Assembly: GCA_027559495.1 (NCBI GenBank)
Contig: JAMXSV010000017.1
Span: 2,101,650 to 2,165,649, forward strand
Direction: 5' to 3'
Source: Aurifilum marmelostoma
Taxonomy: Eukaryota; Ascomycota; Sordariomycetes; Diaporthales; Cryphonectriaceae
Length of the DNA stretch: 64,000 nt
Below are positions 21,194 to 31,737 of this stretch, in pieces (position 1 is the first letter of the stretch; each line of letters starts with the position of its first letter). The notes beneath the pieces are model-generated. The model was not told the origin of the DNA and did not search any database. It was given only the letters and a program-made list of their open reading frames with translations. The translations under genes were made by a program, and so were the position numbers.

Positions 21194-22054
21194 TTACGGC
21201 TTCTTTACCATCCTCTTCCTTGGAGACCGCCTCACGTTGCGAGGTGTGCCGGCATGCGAGTCTGCACTAGAGGCTCTGGTATGTTTCCTTGGCAGTCTTG
21301 ACGGTGTATCTGCTGCAGCAGCCAAGTGTTGTAGTTGTTGTTGTTGTTGGCTGGCCTCCACCACCTCAGGCTGCGGCTGCTGCTGGTGCTGGTGCTGCTG
21401 GTCCGCTTCCTTCTCGTCGGCCTTGGACTGCTCTGATGTCTCCTGCACATCATCAATCTCGACAGATGGGAGTGCTGGATACTCGACGGTCTCCTTCTCG
21501 ATGCTGGTCAGGACCGTAGGCTCCACATCCATCCTCTCCGGCTCAGCACCCTCAGTGGTCTCCAGCACCTCCTCCGGCTGCATATGTTCTCCCTTGTTCG
21601 AGGGAGCGGCAACAGCACTCATGAGCTGCTCCCTGATCTTCACAGGCGAGGAATCCGGCTCCTCCTCCAGACCTGGGCTCATCAGCTCCAGCTTCGGCCC
21701 ACCATCGCCCACCAGCAGCATCTTCCGCAGGCCCTGTATCTCCTCCTGCTGCTCCTTGACCAGCTTCTCGAGCTGCGCCACCTTGCTGCTACCGCCGCCG
21801 CCGCCGCTACGAAACTTCCACGGCTGGTAAATGTGTCCCTCCAGCGCCGCCAGCGCCTTCTTGGATGCCGGGCTCCCCGCGGCTTTGATTGCGCTCTCGA
21901 GGGCTTGCGCCTGCTTGGCTCGCTTGGCCTGCTTGTACTTTTTCACGCGCTGGGTGTTTTGCTTCTTGGGGCTGTACTTGGCGTCCATTTGGCGGTCTTG
22001 TTTGTTGGACTTGGTGGGCGTGTTTCCGCCCTTGGATTGTTTTGCTCGTGACAT
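21194..22054 (-). CDS. basic coiled-coil, Gln-rich protein of unknown function (286 aa)
   Basis: Single exon. I chose the ATG at 22054 because upstream codons run into a GT/TA simple repeat. The N-terminus is very basic (MSRAKQSKGGNTPTKSNKQD, then RVKKYKQAKRAKQAQALE). A glycine run (SGGGGGSS) is followed by a heptad-like helix, KVAQLEKLVKEQQEEIQGLR, a short coiled coil. The second half is acidic, then Gln/His-rich (QQHQHQQQPQP, SQQQQQLQHL). It closes with a basic tail, NVRRSPRKRMVKKP, that looks like a nuclear localisation signal. I do not recognise the family. The design (basic ends, acidic middle, coiled coil) suggests a nuclear or nucleolar scaffold protein, as inference. Confidence 0.7.
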   Translation of the reverse strand: MSRAKQSKGGNTPTKSNKQDRQMDAKYSPKKQNTQRVKKYKQAKRAKQAQALESAIKAAGSPASKKALAALEGHIYQPWKFRSGGGGGSSKVAQLEKLVKEQQEEIQGLRKMLLVGDGGPKLELMSPGLEEEPDSSPVKIREQLMSAVAAPSNKGEHMQPEEVLETTEGAEPERMDVEPTVLTSIEKETVEYPALPSVEIDDVQETSEQSKADEKEADQQHQHQQQPQPEVVEASQQQQQLQHLAAAADTPSRLPRKHTRASSADSHAGTPRNVRRSPRKRMVKKP

Positions 22055-22057
22055 GGT

Positions 22058-22095
22058 TTGTGTGTGTGTGTGTGTATGTGTATATATGTGTATAT
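22058..22095. repeat. (TG)n followed by TATATG simple repeat
   Basis: Alternating TG for about 20 nt, then TATATATGTGTATAT, directly upstream of the coiled-coil gene's ATG, so within its 5' leader or promoter. Confidence 0.85.
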
Positions 22096-22762
22096 CCAAA
22101 CCTAGGAATGAGTAATAAAGCGAGCGGGCGGGCACAAAGTTTTCTAGGTGGAAGTACGCTGGACTTTTTGTCCCGTTCGGTAGAAAAGGACGAATCAATG
22201 AATGGGAATGATGATGCACTCGAGTCCACTTTGTTTACTTTTGTTTCTTCGTTTTGTTTTGTTTTTCTTTTTGAAAATTTCAAAATTTGGGCGGGCACGG
22301 TCCAACAGTGCTTGTGGGGTGCCTGCAGGGAAGATGGGTTGGCCTGCATCAGGGCACTGTCCACTGTAAATGAACGCCTGGAGATGGTCCCCAGGGAGGC
22401 ATTCAGGCAGGCCCACCACTGTGAAGTCCCAAAGCTCTGTCAGATAGGGTGTTCTTCACTGAGACTGAGCCCTTCAGCTCAGCACACAACAGGTCTCTGC
22501 CAACATCAACACATGAACTATCCGCGGCTTCTAGATGCAAACATAGACAATGGCAGCCAACAAGGCCCTTCAAATTGGATAATATGGTACATGAATTCAT
22601 CTCACACCAAAACTTTGCTGACCATGGCCTACCAGAAACAGATCATTGTTGCCCATTCTCGATCACTGTGACATGGAGGCTCAGAAACTATATATGGTCA
22701 TCATAACAAGCTCGCCCCTAAAGATAGTCCCAGTCCCTGCAAAGCAATACAATTCGATATGC
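22096..22762. other. intergenic, 0.67 kb
   Basis: Promoter region of the coiled-coil gene and 3' flank of the hydrolase gene (both minus). No gene seen. Confidence 0.55.
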
Positions 22763-23788
22763 CTACACGATGTCCAGGGCCCTCTTCAAGGTCTTCACGG
22801 CACTTTGATACATGGACTCCCTCCTCTCCCACTCCACCGTTCCCTCCTTGGCCCCGACATCGAAGGCATGCCCAACACCCAGCATCATCTCACTCATCAC
22901 AACTCTTGACCCTCCCTTCCCTTCCTCCTTTCCCTCCTTCAACCTGCTCACAAGCTCCAACCCCTCAGGAGCAGCCCTGTCCCCCTCACATGTAAAGATT
23001 GCCACGTAATCAGGATACAAGCGCACCTCCGCACGCACCGGCGAGGCAAGCGGATCTGTCCTCATAGCCTCGTCCGGCACATAGCAGTCCTGAAACAGCT
23101 CCATGGTTCTCGTGTCTATGGGTTGTCCGACGCCCTCACGTGGTGGTCTTTTGTCCTCTGGGGCAGTCACCATGTCTGTCCCGGGGTACACACCTACCAC
23201 GCCGCGGATGTCGATACCTAGCGGCGCCAGACTACCTCGGCGCAGGACGGATGACGCGCCTAAAGCAAGAGAACCGCCCGAGCTGAACCCCGAGACGACG
23301 ACGCGGGTGGGGTCAAAGCGACACCTGTGTTGTTGGGAACGGCCGTGGTCCGTCGCAACCCATCGTAACACGTCCTCTGCGTCGTGCACGGCGGCGGGAA
23401 AGGGGTGCTCTGGTGCCTTGCGGTAGTCTGCGTCCAGAACCGCGATGCCAAGCTCGTAGGCCACGCGGGCGCAGAAGAGGGCGTTAGTTCGTAACAGACC
23501 CGTGAGTACGAAGCCGCTGCCGTGCCAATTAACAAGGAGAGGCCGGGGCTTCTCAAGGTCCAGTGATGACGACGACGAAGATGACAGTGGGAGGTACAGG
23601 TCAGCAGTGATGAAGCGGCCAGGGTTGCGTGAGGGGATGTGGATGCGCTCTCGCCTCACGGGATATCTAGCGTTGGCGAGCAGTTGATCCCGACGCAGGA
23701 CACTACTAGCCTTGTAGCGGGTGATGATACGCAGAAGGGTGGCGATGACTACGAGCCAGAGATAGGCCAGGAAGGGAATGTGATGCAT
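22763..23788 (-). CDS. alpha/beta hydrolase (HSL/arylacetamide-deacetylase type)
   Basis: Single exon, 341 aa. Residues 5-23 (PFLAYLWLVVIATLLRIIT) are a hydrophobic signal-anchor. The oxyanion-hole motif is HGSGF at 89-93, a variant of HGGG. Then come LDADYRKAPEHPFPAAVHDA, typical of alpha/beta hydrolase fold-3, and the nucleophile elbow GFSSGG with Ser169 (family usual GDSAGG). Late in the protein, FTCEGDRAAPEG supplies the acid and GVGHAFD the histidine. The triad is complete, so an active esterase or deacetylase on small esters or lipids is likely. The N-terminal anchor suggests the ER membrane. A serine run (about 69-75) is probably a loop insert. It is not obviously linked to the adjacent P450 gene, which is also on the minus strand with a 0.65-kb gap. 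Confidence 0.88.
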   Translation of the reverse strand: MHHIPFLAYLWLVVIATLLRIITRYKASSVLRRDQLLANARYPVRRERIHIPSRNPGRFITADLYLPLSSSSSSSLDLEKPRPLLVNWHGSGFVLTGLLRTNALFCARVAYELGIAVLDADYRKAPEHPFPAAVHDAEDVLRWVATDHGRSQQHRCRFDPTRVVVSGFSSGGSLALGASSVLRRGSLAPLGIDIRGVVGVYPGTDMVTAPEDKRPPREGVGQPIDTRTMELFQDCYVPDEAMRTDPLASPVRAEVRLYPDYVAIFTCEGDRAAPEGLELVSRLKEGKEEGKGGSRVVMSEMMLGVGHAFDVGAKEGTVEWERRESMYQSAVKTLKRALDIV

Positions 23789-24440
23789 GATGACTATGTT
23801 TCCGTGCTCATTGAATCAGAATCTCCGAGGAAGTTGTTGTCCAGCTGATGCTTCCCGTAGTTCTCTTGCAGGGAAGGTTCGAGGTTAAATATTTCTGAGA
23901 CACGCTGCCCAGAACTGGAGAAATCACTGCGCGGTCCAGCCCGGGCAAACAACCAACCAAGCCCATATGTTGTCTTACGACGTAAAGAGATCAAGACACA
24001 TATTGTCTGATGCTATCCCCTGTTTCAACCGACATGTTGCATTAATGGGAATCATCGCGTGTATTGAGCCACAGCCAAGCTGGTAGAGTCCGTGACTACT
24101 GCATGTGCAAGCCTGGGGGCGCCTTCCCTACCTTTTTGGAAGATAGCTTCAGCATGCCTAGGCAGAGCTGCTTAGCTTCCCTTTCCCTCCAACAGCGCAT
24201 ATCCTTGGCTGAGCCTTCCACATACCGATTGATCTCCTGAGAATGTCCTCGTGTCCAATTTTTGGCCATTTGCTGGCTAGTTCAACACCTTTAACGCAGA
24301 TGAAATGATGCTATTTATATCCGCATCTAAAATTCTATGTCTATGACCCCAAATCTATTCTTGGTAAGATGCCGTCCGAATCTATCTATACCCATAACGA
24401 GGCGTAAATCACCTCACACACGCCCTTTCCGCAGATAAAT
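23789..24440. other. intergenic, 0.65 kb
   Basis: Promoter of the hydrolase gene and 3' flank of the P450 gene. No gene seen. Confidence 0.55.
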
Positions 24441-27400
24441 TTAGTCAAACACGTCCGTGGCGAACCTCTCATACCGCACAGCATCGAACCTCTCGATCGC
24501 CTCTTCCGTGCTCAGCTCCTTGCCGTGCCTCTCCTTAGCACCGTCCACATACATCCGAATAGCCACCTCCCGCACCGAGTCTGACACTCCTCTGCTTCCA
24601 CAGACGTACACCTTGGCGCCTGCGTCCCACAGTTCCTGCACCTCCCGCCTGTCCAGCCACAGCCGGTCCTGAACATGAGCACACCCCTCGCTGGCCTCGG
24701 CCAGCCGCGAATAACTCCGCCGCACGTCCACGGCCCCAAGTTTCTGCCATCCCTCCAGCTCCTCGCGGTATATATCATCCTGCTCAGGGTGTCGACAGCC
24801 AAAGAACAGCATGGCGGGCGCAACCTTGCGTCCTGCGGTGAGCATGGCGGCCCGCTCTTGGACGAACCCACGGAAGGGTGCCAGACCTGTCCCGGCCGCG
24901 ATCATGACAATGGGTGTCTTCTCGCTGTCCACGGGAAGGTGAAAGCTTGCGTGGCTGGGGCGGATGGCGACGTGCAGCTTGTCTCCAGGCTCCAGGCTGG
25001 CCAGGTACGAAGTGGCGACGCCCAGGTACCGCTGGCCCGTGCCGGACAGGGCGGGTGCGTCAAGGACAGAGTAGCTGAGGGTGCAGCGAGTTGGGTCCGC
25101 GAGAGGTGAGGAGGAGATGGAGTACTGTCGGACGCGCATCGGCGGCAGAAGAGAGAGGAAGGATGAGAAGGGGAGATTGACAGATGGGAACTGTTCCAGT
25201 AGGTCGAGCATAGACACGCGCTTGCTGACGATATCGGCGTAGCCTTCACCGGAGAGCCGTTGCAAGGCGGTCTTTGTGGCTTCATCTTCTGCTGCCTCGC
25301 TTAGCGCCGTGATGTTTCGCTTTGTCGCCGGCTGCAGAAGCTCCACGTATGCGCCCAGAACATCGGAGGCAGGCACAGGGTAACCAGTGGGCAGAGTGGT
25401 GGCACTCTCAGACTTGATGGTGACGTGGGCGTCCCAGGGCAGTCTGAATCGTCGGAGGGCCCGGTGGACCACGTCCTTGTGGTTGATGGGCAACACGGCG
25501 AGGTAGTCACCGGCCGAGTAGGACCTATCGCTAGGAAGTTGAATCTCAATGTGCTTCTTGGTGGGGGTCTCGGGCGAGGTCAGTTGCTTCGTCGACAGAA
25601 CAACAGCCTCCTTCACATCCTGTCTTAGCGTCGAGGATCGAGGTGTGGAGATCTCGACAGAGATGCCGCCCTGAAGAGCCGCTCCGTCCTGAGTGTCTGC
25701 TTCAGCGATGCCGTATTTCTCCCTCAGAGATGGCCAGAGGATCTCGTCCTCCCACGCCTCAAACCGCGAGAACAGATCAGACTCAGCAGCGTCAGCTAGC
25801 CCCAGAGGTGCCAGCCGTGCTCCACCCAGCTTCTCGATAGTGACATCGACCATCTTCGGGATCTTGTGGAATGTCGCCGCCCAGTCGTGGTGACCACATC
25901 CAAACACAGCATACGAGACATTCTCCAGCTCCTTGCCCTTCAGACCCTGAATCCAGTTGCAGAAGAGAGCCGCGTTGTCGGGGGGCTCGCCTTCGTAAGA
26001 CGCCGTGATGATGACGACGGGCTGATCAGTAGGCAGGTTCTGTTGCGCCACATCGAGAGAATCAATCGTTGTGACACTGAACCCATGCTTGGCTGCATCC
26101 GTGGCGAGACGACCGGCCAGAGATTCGCAGGTACCCGCGTTCGACCCGTAAAAGACGCTCAGCGGTTTCCCCTTGCTGGCCTGGGCTTGCTGGCCCGATG
26201 ACTGCGGCAGGCTGGCCACGGAGTTCTCTAGAGGCGTGGGTGTGGTGCCGTTGAGCCGGTGCTCGAGTTGGGTGGCTGTGAGCCCATGACGGAGCACAGC
26301 GCGCATCTGGAAGTCCTTGGGCTTGACGGTGAGCGTTTGCTGCTGGGTCAGAGTATAGCTGGGATCGTCAAACATAAAGTTGAAGTTCTGCAGGAGGAGG
26401 GCGATTGCCAGTGTTGCTTCCTGCCAGGCAAATGGCCGCCCGATACAGGCTCTCTCACCATTGCCAAAGGGCTTCCAGGAGTTGGGGAACTCCTTGTTGA
26501 GTCGGTTGAAGTTGTCTTCCAGCATCCTCTCTGGTTGGAATTCCTGGGCAGTCTCTCCAAAAACAGCAGGGTCGACTTGGGATTTCGCCACGAGGAGCAG
26601 CAGTGTGTCGTTGGTTGTCACCTGGTACTTGCCACCAATGATCTCGTCCTTGCGTGGGCTGATAGAGATGGTAGCAATAGTAGGTGTGAGACGAAGTGTT
26701 TCACGCAGGAGCTGTTGGGGTTTTATTTTTGTAAGTATCCACCAAGAAAACCAACCGCCTTATGAAGAGCTAACAAAGACCGGATCACTTACAGCCTGAA
26801 TGTATTGGAGCTTCGAGACATGGTCTACCGTGATAGGCCCTGTGCCTATAACGGAGTCGACCTCCTGTTGTGCTTTGCGGTAGACCTCGGGGTGCTTGAG
26901 CAGGTTATAAAAGGCAAATGACAGTGTCCCGCCAGTGGTCTCGTGGCCGGCGATCAGGAATGTGATGAGGTTGTCCGTGATGCTCTGATCGGTCATCTTC
27001 TGGCGCGTTTTCGGATCCACCCCGCTGAGCATTGCATTCAACAGGTCTTTGCGATCTGAAGGGTTCTCCTTTCTGTATTTGAGAACGTCATCGGCGGTCT
27101 TGCGCATGATCTCAATGTCCTTTTCAAACTTCCGATCTGCCTCCCTGTAGAAAATCGAGGGAAGTGCGCGCCGCGAGCGGTTTCCAGACTCCAACAGGAA
27201 CCCACCCATGGCCTCGATGAACGGGTGCATCTCATCGTGGTAGAAGGAGTTGAAGCGGTAGTCCATCGAACACAGGGCCAGCGTATCCAGGGCCAGCCGC
27301 GTAAAGTCGTCCGTGACCTTGATGGGGTGGCTGGGCCCGTGCCGCGCCCACTTCATGGCCAGCTGGTTCGCAATGTCGTGCATGTCCTCGAACATCCCGT

Positions 27401-27832
27401 TGATGGGCATGGGGCCGAAGGCAGGCATCAGCACTCGGTGTGCGATGCCCCAGTTGGGCTCCTCGGGCCCCTTGGCCGTGAATAGACCGTCGTGCACGCC
27501 GGCCCTGACCTCGGTGAGCACGCCCTTGACCTCCTTCTTGAAGCGTTTCTCGTTGCAGACCTCGTTGATGAGTGCGTAGGAAGATAATACGACCACTCTT
27601 CTTCCTGCGAGGTTCATCCGATATATCTCGCCTGTGGTCACAACAGATGTTATCAGTCTCGAGGTTCTGCTAGCCCTGTGACCCCATGTAGAAATCTATG
27701 CAAAGAAGGCGTACCATAAGTCTCTGCCATGTTCATAAGTGATCCGAGGGGGAAGTTGGGGTCAATGTCGGCGACATTGCCAATGAGAGGCAGTCCCGGA
27801 GGAGATGGGATTGGCACTGTTGTCTCCGCCAT
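24441..27832 (-). CDS. CYP505: self-sufficient cytochrome P450/reductase fusion (CYP505, P450foxy type)
   Basis: Three exons: 27832-27715, 27631-26793 and 26711-24441, with GTACGC...CACAG and GTAAGT...AACAG introns in consistent phase, giving 1075 aa. The start MAETTVPIPSPPGLPLIGNV is the usual P450foxy opening. The heme domain has the I-helix FLIAGHETTGG, ExxR in LLRETLRLTP, and the heme loop FGNGERACIG at 401-410 (Cys near 408). The linker leads to a flavodoxin domain (LSVFYGSNAGTCESLAGRLA, from about 500), an FAD-binding region (MRVRQYSISSSP) and NADPH-binding motifs (GTGLAPFRGFVQERA, VYVCGSRGVSDSV). Length and order are those of fungal P450foxy and bacterial P450BM3, which hydroxylate fatty acids at sub-terminal carbons using NADPH in a single polypeptide. 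There is no membrane anchor beyond what the family shows. It looks intact. The true substrate in this species is not shown. Confidence 0.95.
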
Positions 27833-29446
27833 GATTACTGCCCAGGTGCCTCTTTGGGGAAGAGAGATGGCGAGTGGTGTCTAGAGCAAGATGTGATTCC
27901 AGGTAGAACAGATCAAGGGGGAGGAGATGCTTGACGTCAAGATATAGTTGGTGGCGCTAGGATACGGTGCGTGAATGTCTCACCCCAAGTCGAGAGTTCA
28001 GGGTTTGGCTGTTTTCAAACTTCAACAATAAGTAGCGGTGGTGATGTTCAGTACGAAGACTGCATATGCTAGGGGGAGATGCTCTATCATCAGAAAACAT
28101 TGTTGGATTACGATTCATACATATATATATATGGAACAAGAAAAAAAAAAACATACATAAATATAAACCTGGCCCCTGCATGAAGATGGCCTGGGGCAAA
28201 AAAAAAAAATTAAACATAGAAAAGGACCCCAAGAACCCTGTGAACATCGTCGCTCTTTTGTTCTCCACCACCGTTCCCGGGAACGGAACTCTAAGCTGTC
28301 AAACGGAGACGGGCCTATTGGGCGAGCTCTCGATCTCCGTACTCCACTGCGCATCCAACGTCCATGGATTCCTCGGCACAGGCGAATTCCAACGTGGCTT
28401 GTTGCAGGAAGCGGGCCCGCCGGGGGTGGCCCCCCCCCATGGGCGTGGCAGCTTTGAGTCGCGTCCGGCGGGAATCTTCTGTGACGTTTCAGAAAAAGCG
28501 ACCGCGAGGCAGGCTTGGGTTACTGTGGTAGTGGTCGCTGTACCACTGGCTCGGTAGGGCGAGATAAGCGCGCCGGGGGGTCTCTCTTGCTCCGTGTCGG
28601 GGGCGACGAGAAGCGGACGGTAGGGTTTGGGCCCAATTCCGCTCCCGCAGGCCCGTCATCGACGTCACCCCTCCTGGGAGAGAGCATGATGTTGTATGAT
28701 AACTTTCTAGTGCTGTATGGAGCAGTTCGTCTCGGTGGAGGTGTGCCGAGGCTTAACGGTCAAGCCGCGCGGCCCACAAGTCCACACGAAAAGGCGTTGG
28801 TTGAGCTAAACTTTAAATTCTGCGATGCAAATCAAGCCACAATCAAAAAGAGTCAGTCGATAAAAAAGGATCGTGTTGTAACCTCCAGGCCTGTCGTTAA
28901 CCAGAGGGGTCCTGACCTCCTGCTCCTTATCGCTGTCGCCAGGGGGGGGATAGGGGCCCACCGTGAGCATGATGTTCATGCCTCGGCATGTGAGGAAATA
29001 ATGGACCCTGTGTACCACAGTAATTATATTACATGTCTTTAGTTCGTATACCTGCCAGGACACCACTCGTAGTCTCGTCGACATGTGTGCTTGATCCCTC
29101 ATTTATTCCCATGTTTTTGTTTTCTAGGTCGATCTGGTATCAAATCCGTGGTATAGGTCTGAGTAGGGTTGCAAGAGTTGCCCGAATGCCATGTCTCCTT
29201 TCGAGTCTACTCACCCTGGACCACCACCTGCATCCACGTTCGCGCCATATACAACAACACCTCACTCTGTCGGCGGAATGAGGAGATTAGCCCTACGAGA
29301 CATTTTTCCAGCTTGCAAATGGCCATCCAGGGTGATCTAGGGTTGACTTGATATTAGTCTAATCGCTGATCTTTCTATGACGTCTAAAAATGAAGATCGC
29401 ATTCTATGCACAATACAGGTCCCCATCTAATCGCAGTATACGCCTC
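27833..29446. other. intergenic, 1.6 kb: P450 promoter and polyphosphatase 3' flank
   Basis: AT runs (TATATATATAT near 28122, A runs at 28141 and 28200) lie in the upstream region of the P450 gene. The run CCCCCCCCC near 28427-28438 is a simple homopolymer. No supported gene. Confidence 0.55.
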
Positions 29447-30829
29447 TCAGATCTTATCCCAATTCATCACAGCGTTCTCAACGATGGGCTTGACGACTTT
29501 TCTGCTGGCACCCGTCCTCTCCACCCACACCATCTGCCGAGGAGAGAGCTCATCGCTCCTGTGCCACGGCACCAGGTCCAGGTCATGATTCTCCTCCAGC
29601 GCCTTCCTCACCGTCTGGAACAGAGAGTCTGCCTGTTCCTGGTTGATGCGCACATCGTCGCGCACGATGAGGGTGAGCTCCCTGATCTTCCTCTTCTTGC
29701 CCTTCTCCTTGATCTTGTACTTGCTCAGGACGACGCTGAGGTCGACCCCCACCTCGGCCGTCCAGGCAGCCTCGACCGCAAACCAGTTGAACAGCTCCTG
29801 AAAATCCGTCTTGTCGATCTGCTGGTCCATCGAGTAAGGGATGGAAGCAAATCCGAGGCTGACGGTCGGTGTCCGTGGCGAGGGCGTGTCGATCAGGTCG
29901 CCTTTCCAGTCCCGCCGGAGGAGGTCTCGAAGGTCCAGGTGCCCGAGGTCCTTCTTGGCCTTCTTGAGCTCGTCCTCGAGGCCCTCCATGACGTCGTCCA
30001 GCTCCTTGTCGGCCCAGTTGCTGCGCTCGAGAACGCGCTCGGCCACAGCACGATCCGCCTCTGTGGTGATGTCGTCTGTCAGGCCGCCTGAGTCGATGGC
30101 GATGGCGCTCAGGATCAGCTCGAGCAGTTCGTGCGGCATATGATACTCCTCGGGGAGGTCCTCGAGCTCGTTGAGCATCTGCCTGGCGACGATGGTGGTG
30201 CAGCTCGCCGTTCTTTCAAAGATCCGGGGCTCGGCATCCGGGGCGGTCCCGGTGTCGACGTGGTGATCGAATATGCTGAGGATCTTGGCCTCTCGCCATT
30301 TGCGCAGCGGCTTGGCATGATCGACCAGCACGATACCTCGCAGCTTCGGTCCCAGGGTCTCTGGATCCTCAGGCAGCTCGTCGGATGTCAACAAGTCCTC
30401 GTGTCCAGGGGTCATCTGCGAGTGGTGCAGGGCCAGTTTGTTCTCGGGCCGCAGGTCAAGCGCGTGGGTCGGCGTCTGCAACAGCGCGATGACCTTCAGA
30501 GGGTCCGAGGTGTTGGCTGTCGAGTGCTCAAGGTGGTAGGCCCATGTCAGGGCGGCGGTCATGCTGTCGAGGTCGCCGGCTTCGTTGCCCTGCACGATGC
30601 TCCATTCTGATTCCCTCCCTGCCTGCCAGTCGATGAGGAAGCGCTTCTTGGTGTCGCGGCTCCACTCGCTGAAGTGCCCAACCCCCTTGACGGGCGAGGA
30701 GCCGAGTGGTGACACTAGTGGCACTTGTTGTTGCTTCAGTGTGTCCCATCCGGGTCGAGGCAGCGATACACCCGCTCCTGTAGACGCCAAGAGCGTAAGT
30801 GCTGATAGTGTAACCGATTTCAAGACCAT
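29447..30829 (-). CDS. ppx1: exopolyphosphatase, DHH family, with signal-peptide-like N-terminus
   Basis: Single exon, 460 aa. Catalytic motifs of the DHH superfamily appear in order: GNEAGDLDS at 81-89 (motif I, usually with D/N metal ligands), VDHA at 169-172, and FDHHVDTG at 187-194 (DHH). Then comes ILSAIAIDSGGLTDDITTEA, and a DHHA2-like C-terminal half (SIPYSMDQQI, ELTLIVRDDVRINQEQ). This matches yeast Ppx1-type exopolyphosphatases, manganese-dependent enzymes that release orthophosphate from polyphosphate chains. The first 22 residues (MVLKSVTLSALTLLASTGAG) resemble a secretory signal, whereas yeast Ppx1 is cytosolic or mitochondrial. The protein may enter the secretory pathway or vacuole, as inference. 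It is divergent to the amidase gene, with about 0.9 kb between starts. Confidence 0.88.
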   Translation of the reverse strand: MVLKSVTLSALTLLASTGAGVSLPRPGWDTLKQQQVPLVSPLGSSPVKGVGHFSEWSRDTKKRFLIDWQAGRESEWSIVQGNEAGDLDSMTAALTWAYHLEHSTANTSDPLKVIALLQTPTHALDLRPENKLALHHSQMTPGHEDLLTSDELPEDPETLGPKLRGIVLVDHAKPLRKWREAKILSIFDHHVDTGTAPDAEPRIFERTASCTTIVARQMLNELEDLPEEYHMPHELLELILSAIAIDSGGLTDDITTEADRAVAERVLERSNWADKELDDVMEGLEDELKKAKKDLGHLDLRDLLRRDWKGDLIDTPSPRTPTVSLGFASIPYSMDQQIDKTDFQELFNWFAVEAAWTAEVGVDLSVVLSKYKIKEKGKKRKIRELTLIVRDDVRINQEQADSLFQTVRKALEENHDLDLVPWHRSDELSPRQMVWVERTGASRKVVKPIVENAVMNWDKI

Positions 30830-31737
30830 TGCAGTTGTGAGCGTGTATTGCCTGAAAGCTGTAGAACAGAAAGAAGTTGTTTATGCGTTTATGTGTAGTT
30901 TTGAAAAAAGAAAAGTGACGTTGGCCTTTTGTGGACCAGAATATCCCTCCTTTTCTCTTGTCGGGACACATCATGTGTCTCCATATGATGTAATAATTGT
31001 TAGTTGGGTACGGTACGTCCTAGAGTCCCAGCTCCTAATAAGGTTCGCCAAGTCTCTTGAGCAATCCATGAGGACTGAAAAAAGGAAAAGAAGGCAGGGC
31101 CATCTGGACATTTTCTCGCCCTTGAGCTAAAGTACGTCAAGAAATTGCAGGTTCATACAGACAGACATCCAAGATATTGTCCTTTTGGGTAGGGTGCTCT
31201 TTTCCCACTCGAGATAGCATCAGGAGCTTCTATCTGAAAAAGGAATATTATATCACTTCCGATGATACAGGGTATCCTACGGCCTATTAGTGTTGTGGAG
31301 ACCCTATAGATCCCCTTACCCTCTAAGATCTCTGGGTGGGAAACAACTGTGGGAATCCGATCGGGTCTTATCTTGCCCACGTTGCCCTGGTTTGCTACGC
31401 CATGGGAAAAATGCTACGGGCATAGACGGCAATAAAACCATTCACGCCATGCCGGTGATCGGCTTGAGGAGGTTTGCCCGCAGCGGCACTTTTGTTCGCC
31501 TACGCTTTAGCGAGGTCATAGTCTGCCTTGTATGGCCTAGGACCCGAATCCCTGGGCGGGACTATTTCTGTATCTACCCCGAAGGAGGAGGGCCTAGCAA
31601 CATACAATATCAACTGGTCATCAGAATTGCAGATATAAAAGGGCTCAAGCTGACGAGACTTGAGAGCAAAAGGCAAGAACACAAACTGATCAAGTCACAT
31701 TTTCTCTCTTGAATTCTAAAGCTGCAAGTTACCCATC
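30830..31737. other. divergent promoter region, 0.9 kb
   Basis: Upstream of both the polyphosphatase gene (-) and the amidase gene (+). No gene seen, and no operator-like motif I can support. Confidence 0.55.

Noticed and set aside
24441..27832. Separate P450 and reductase genes
   Set aside because: The heme and reductase parts are in one frame across exon 3 with no stop between them, so it is one fused gene.
28066..28557. 163-codon plus-strand frame upstream of the P450 gene
   Set aside because: Crosses A and C homopolymer runs and has no domain-like pattern.
29390..30091. Plus-strand frame of 233 codons over the polyphosphatase
   Set aside because: Antisense shadow; the minus frame has the DHH motifs.
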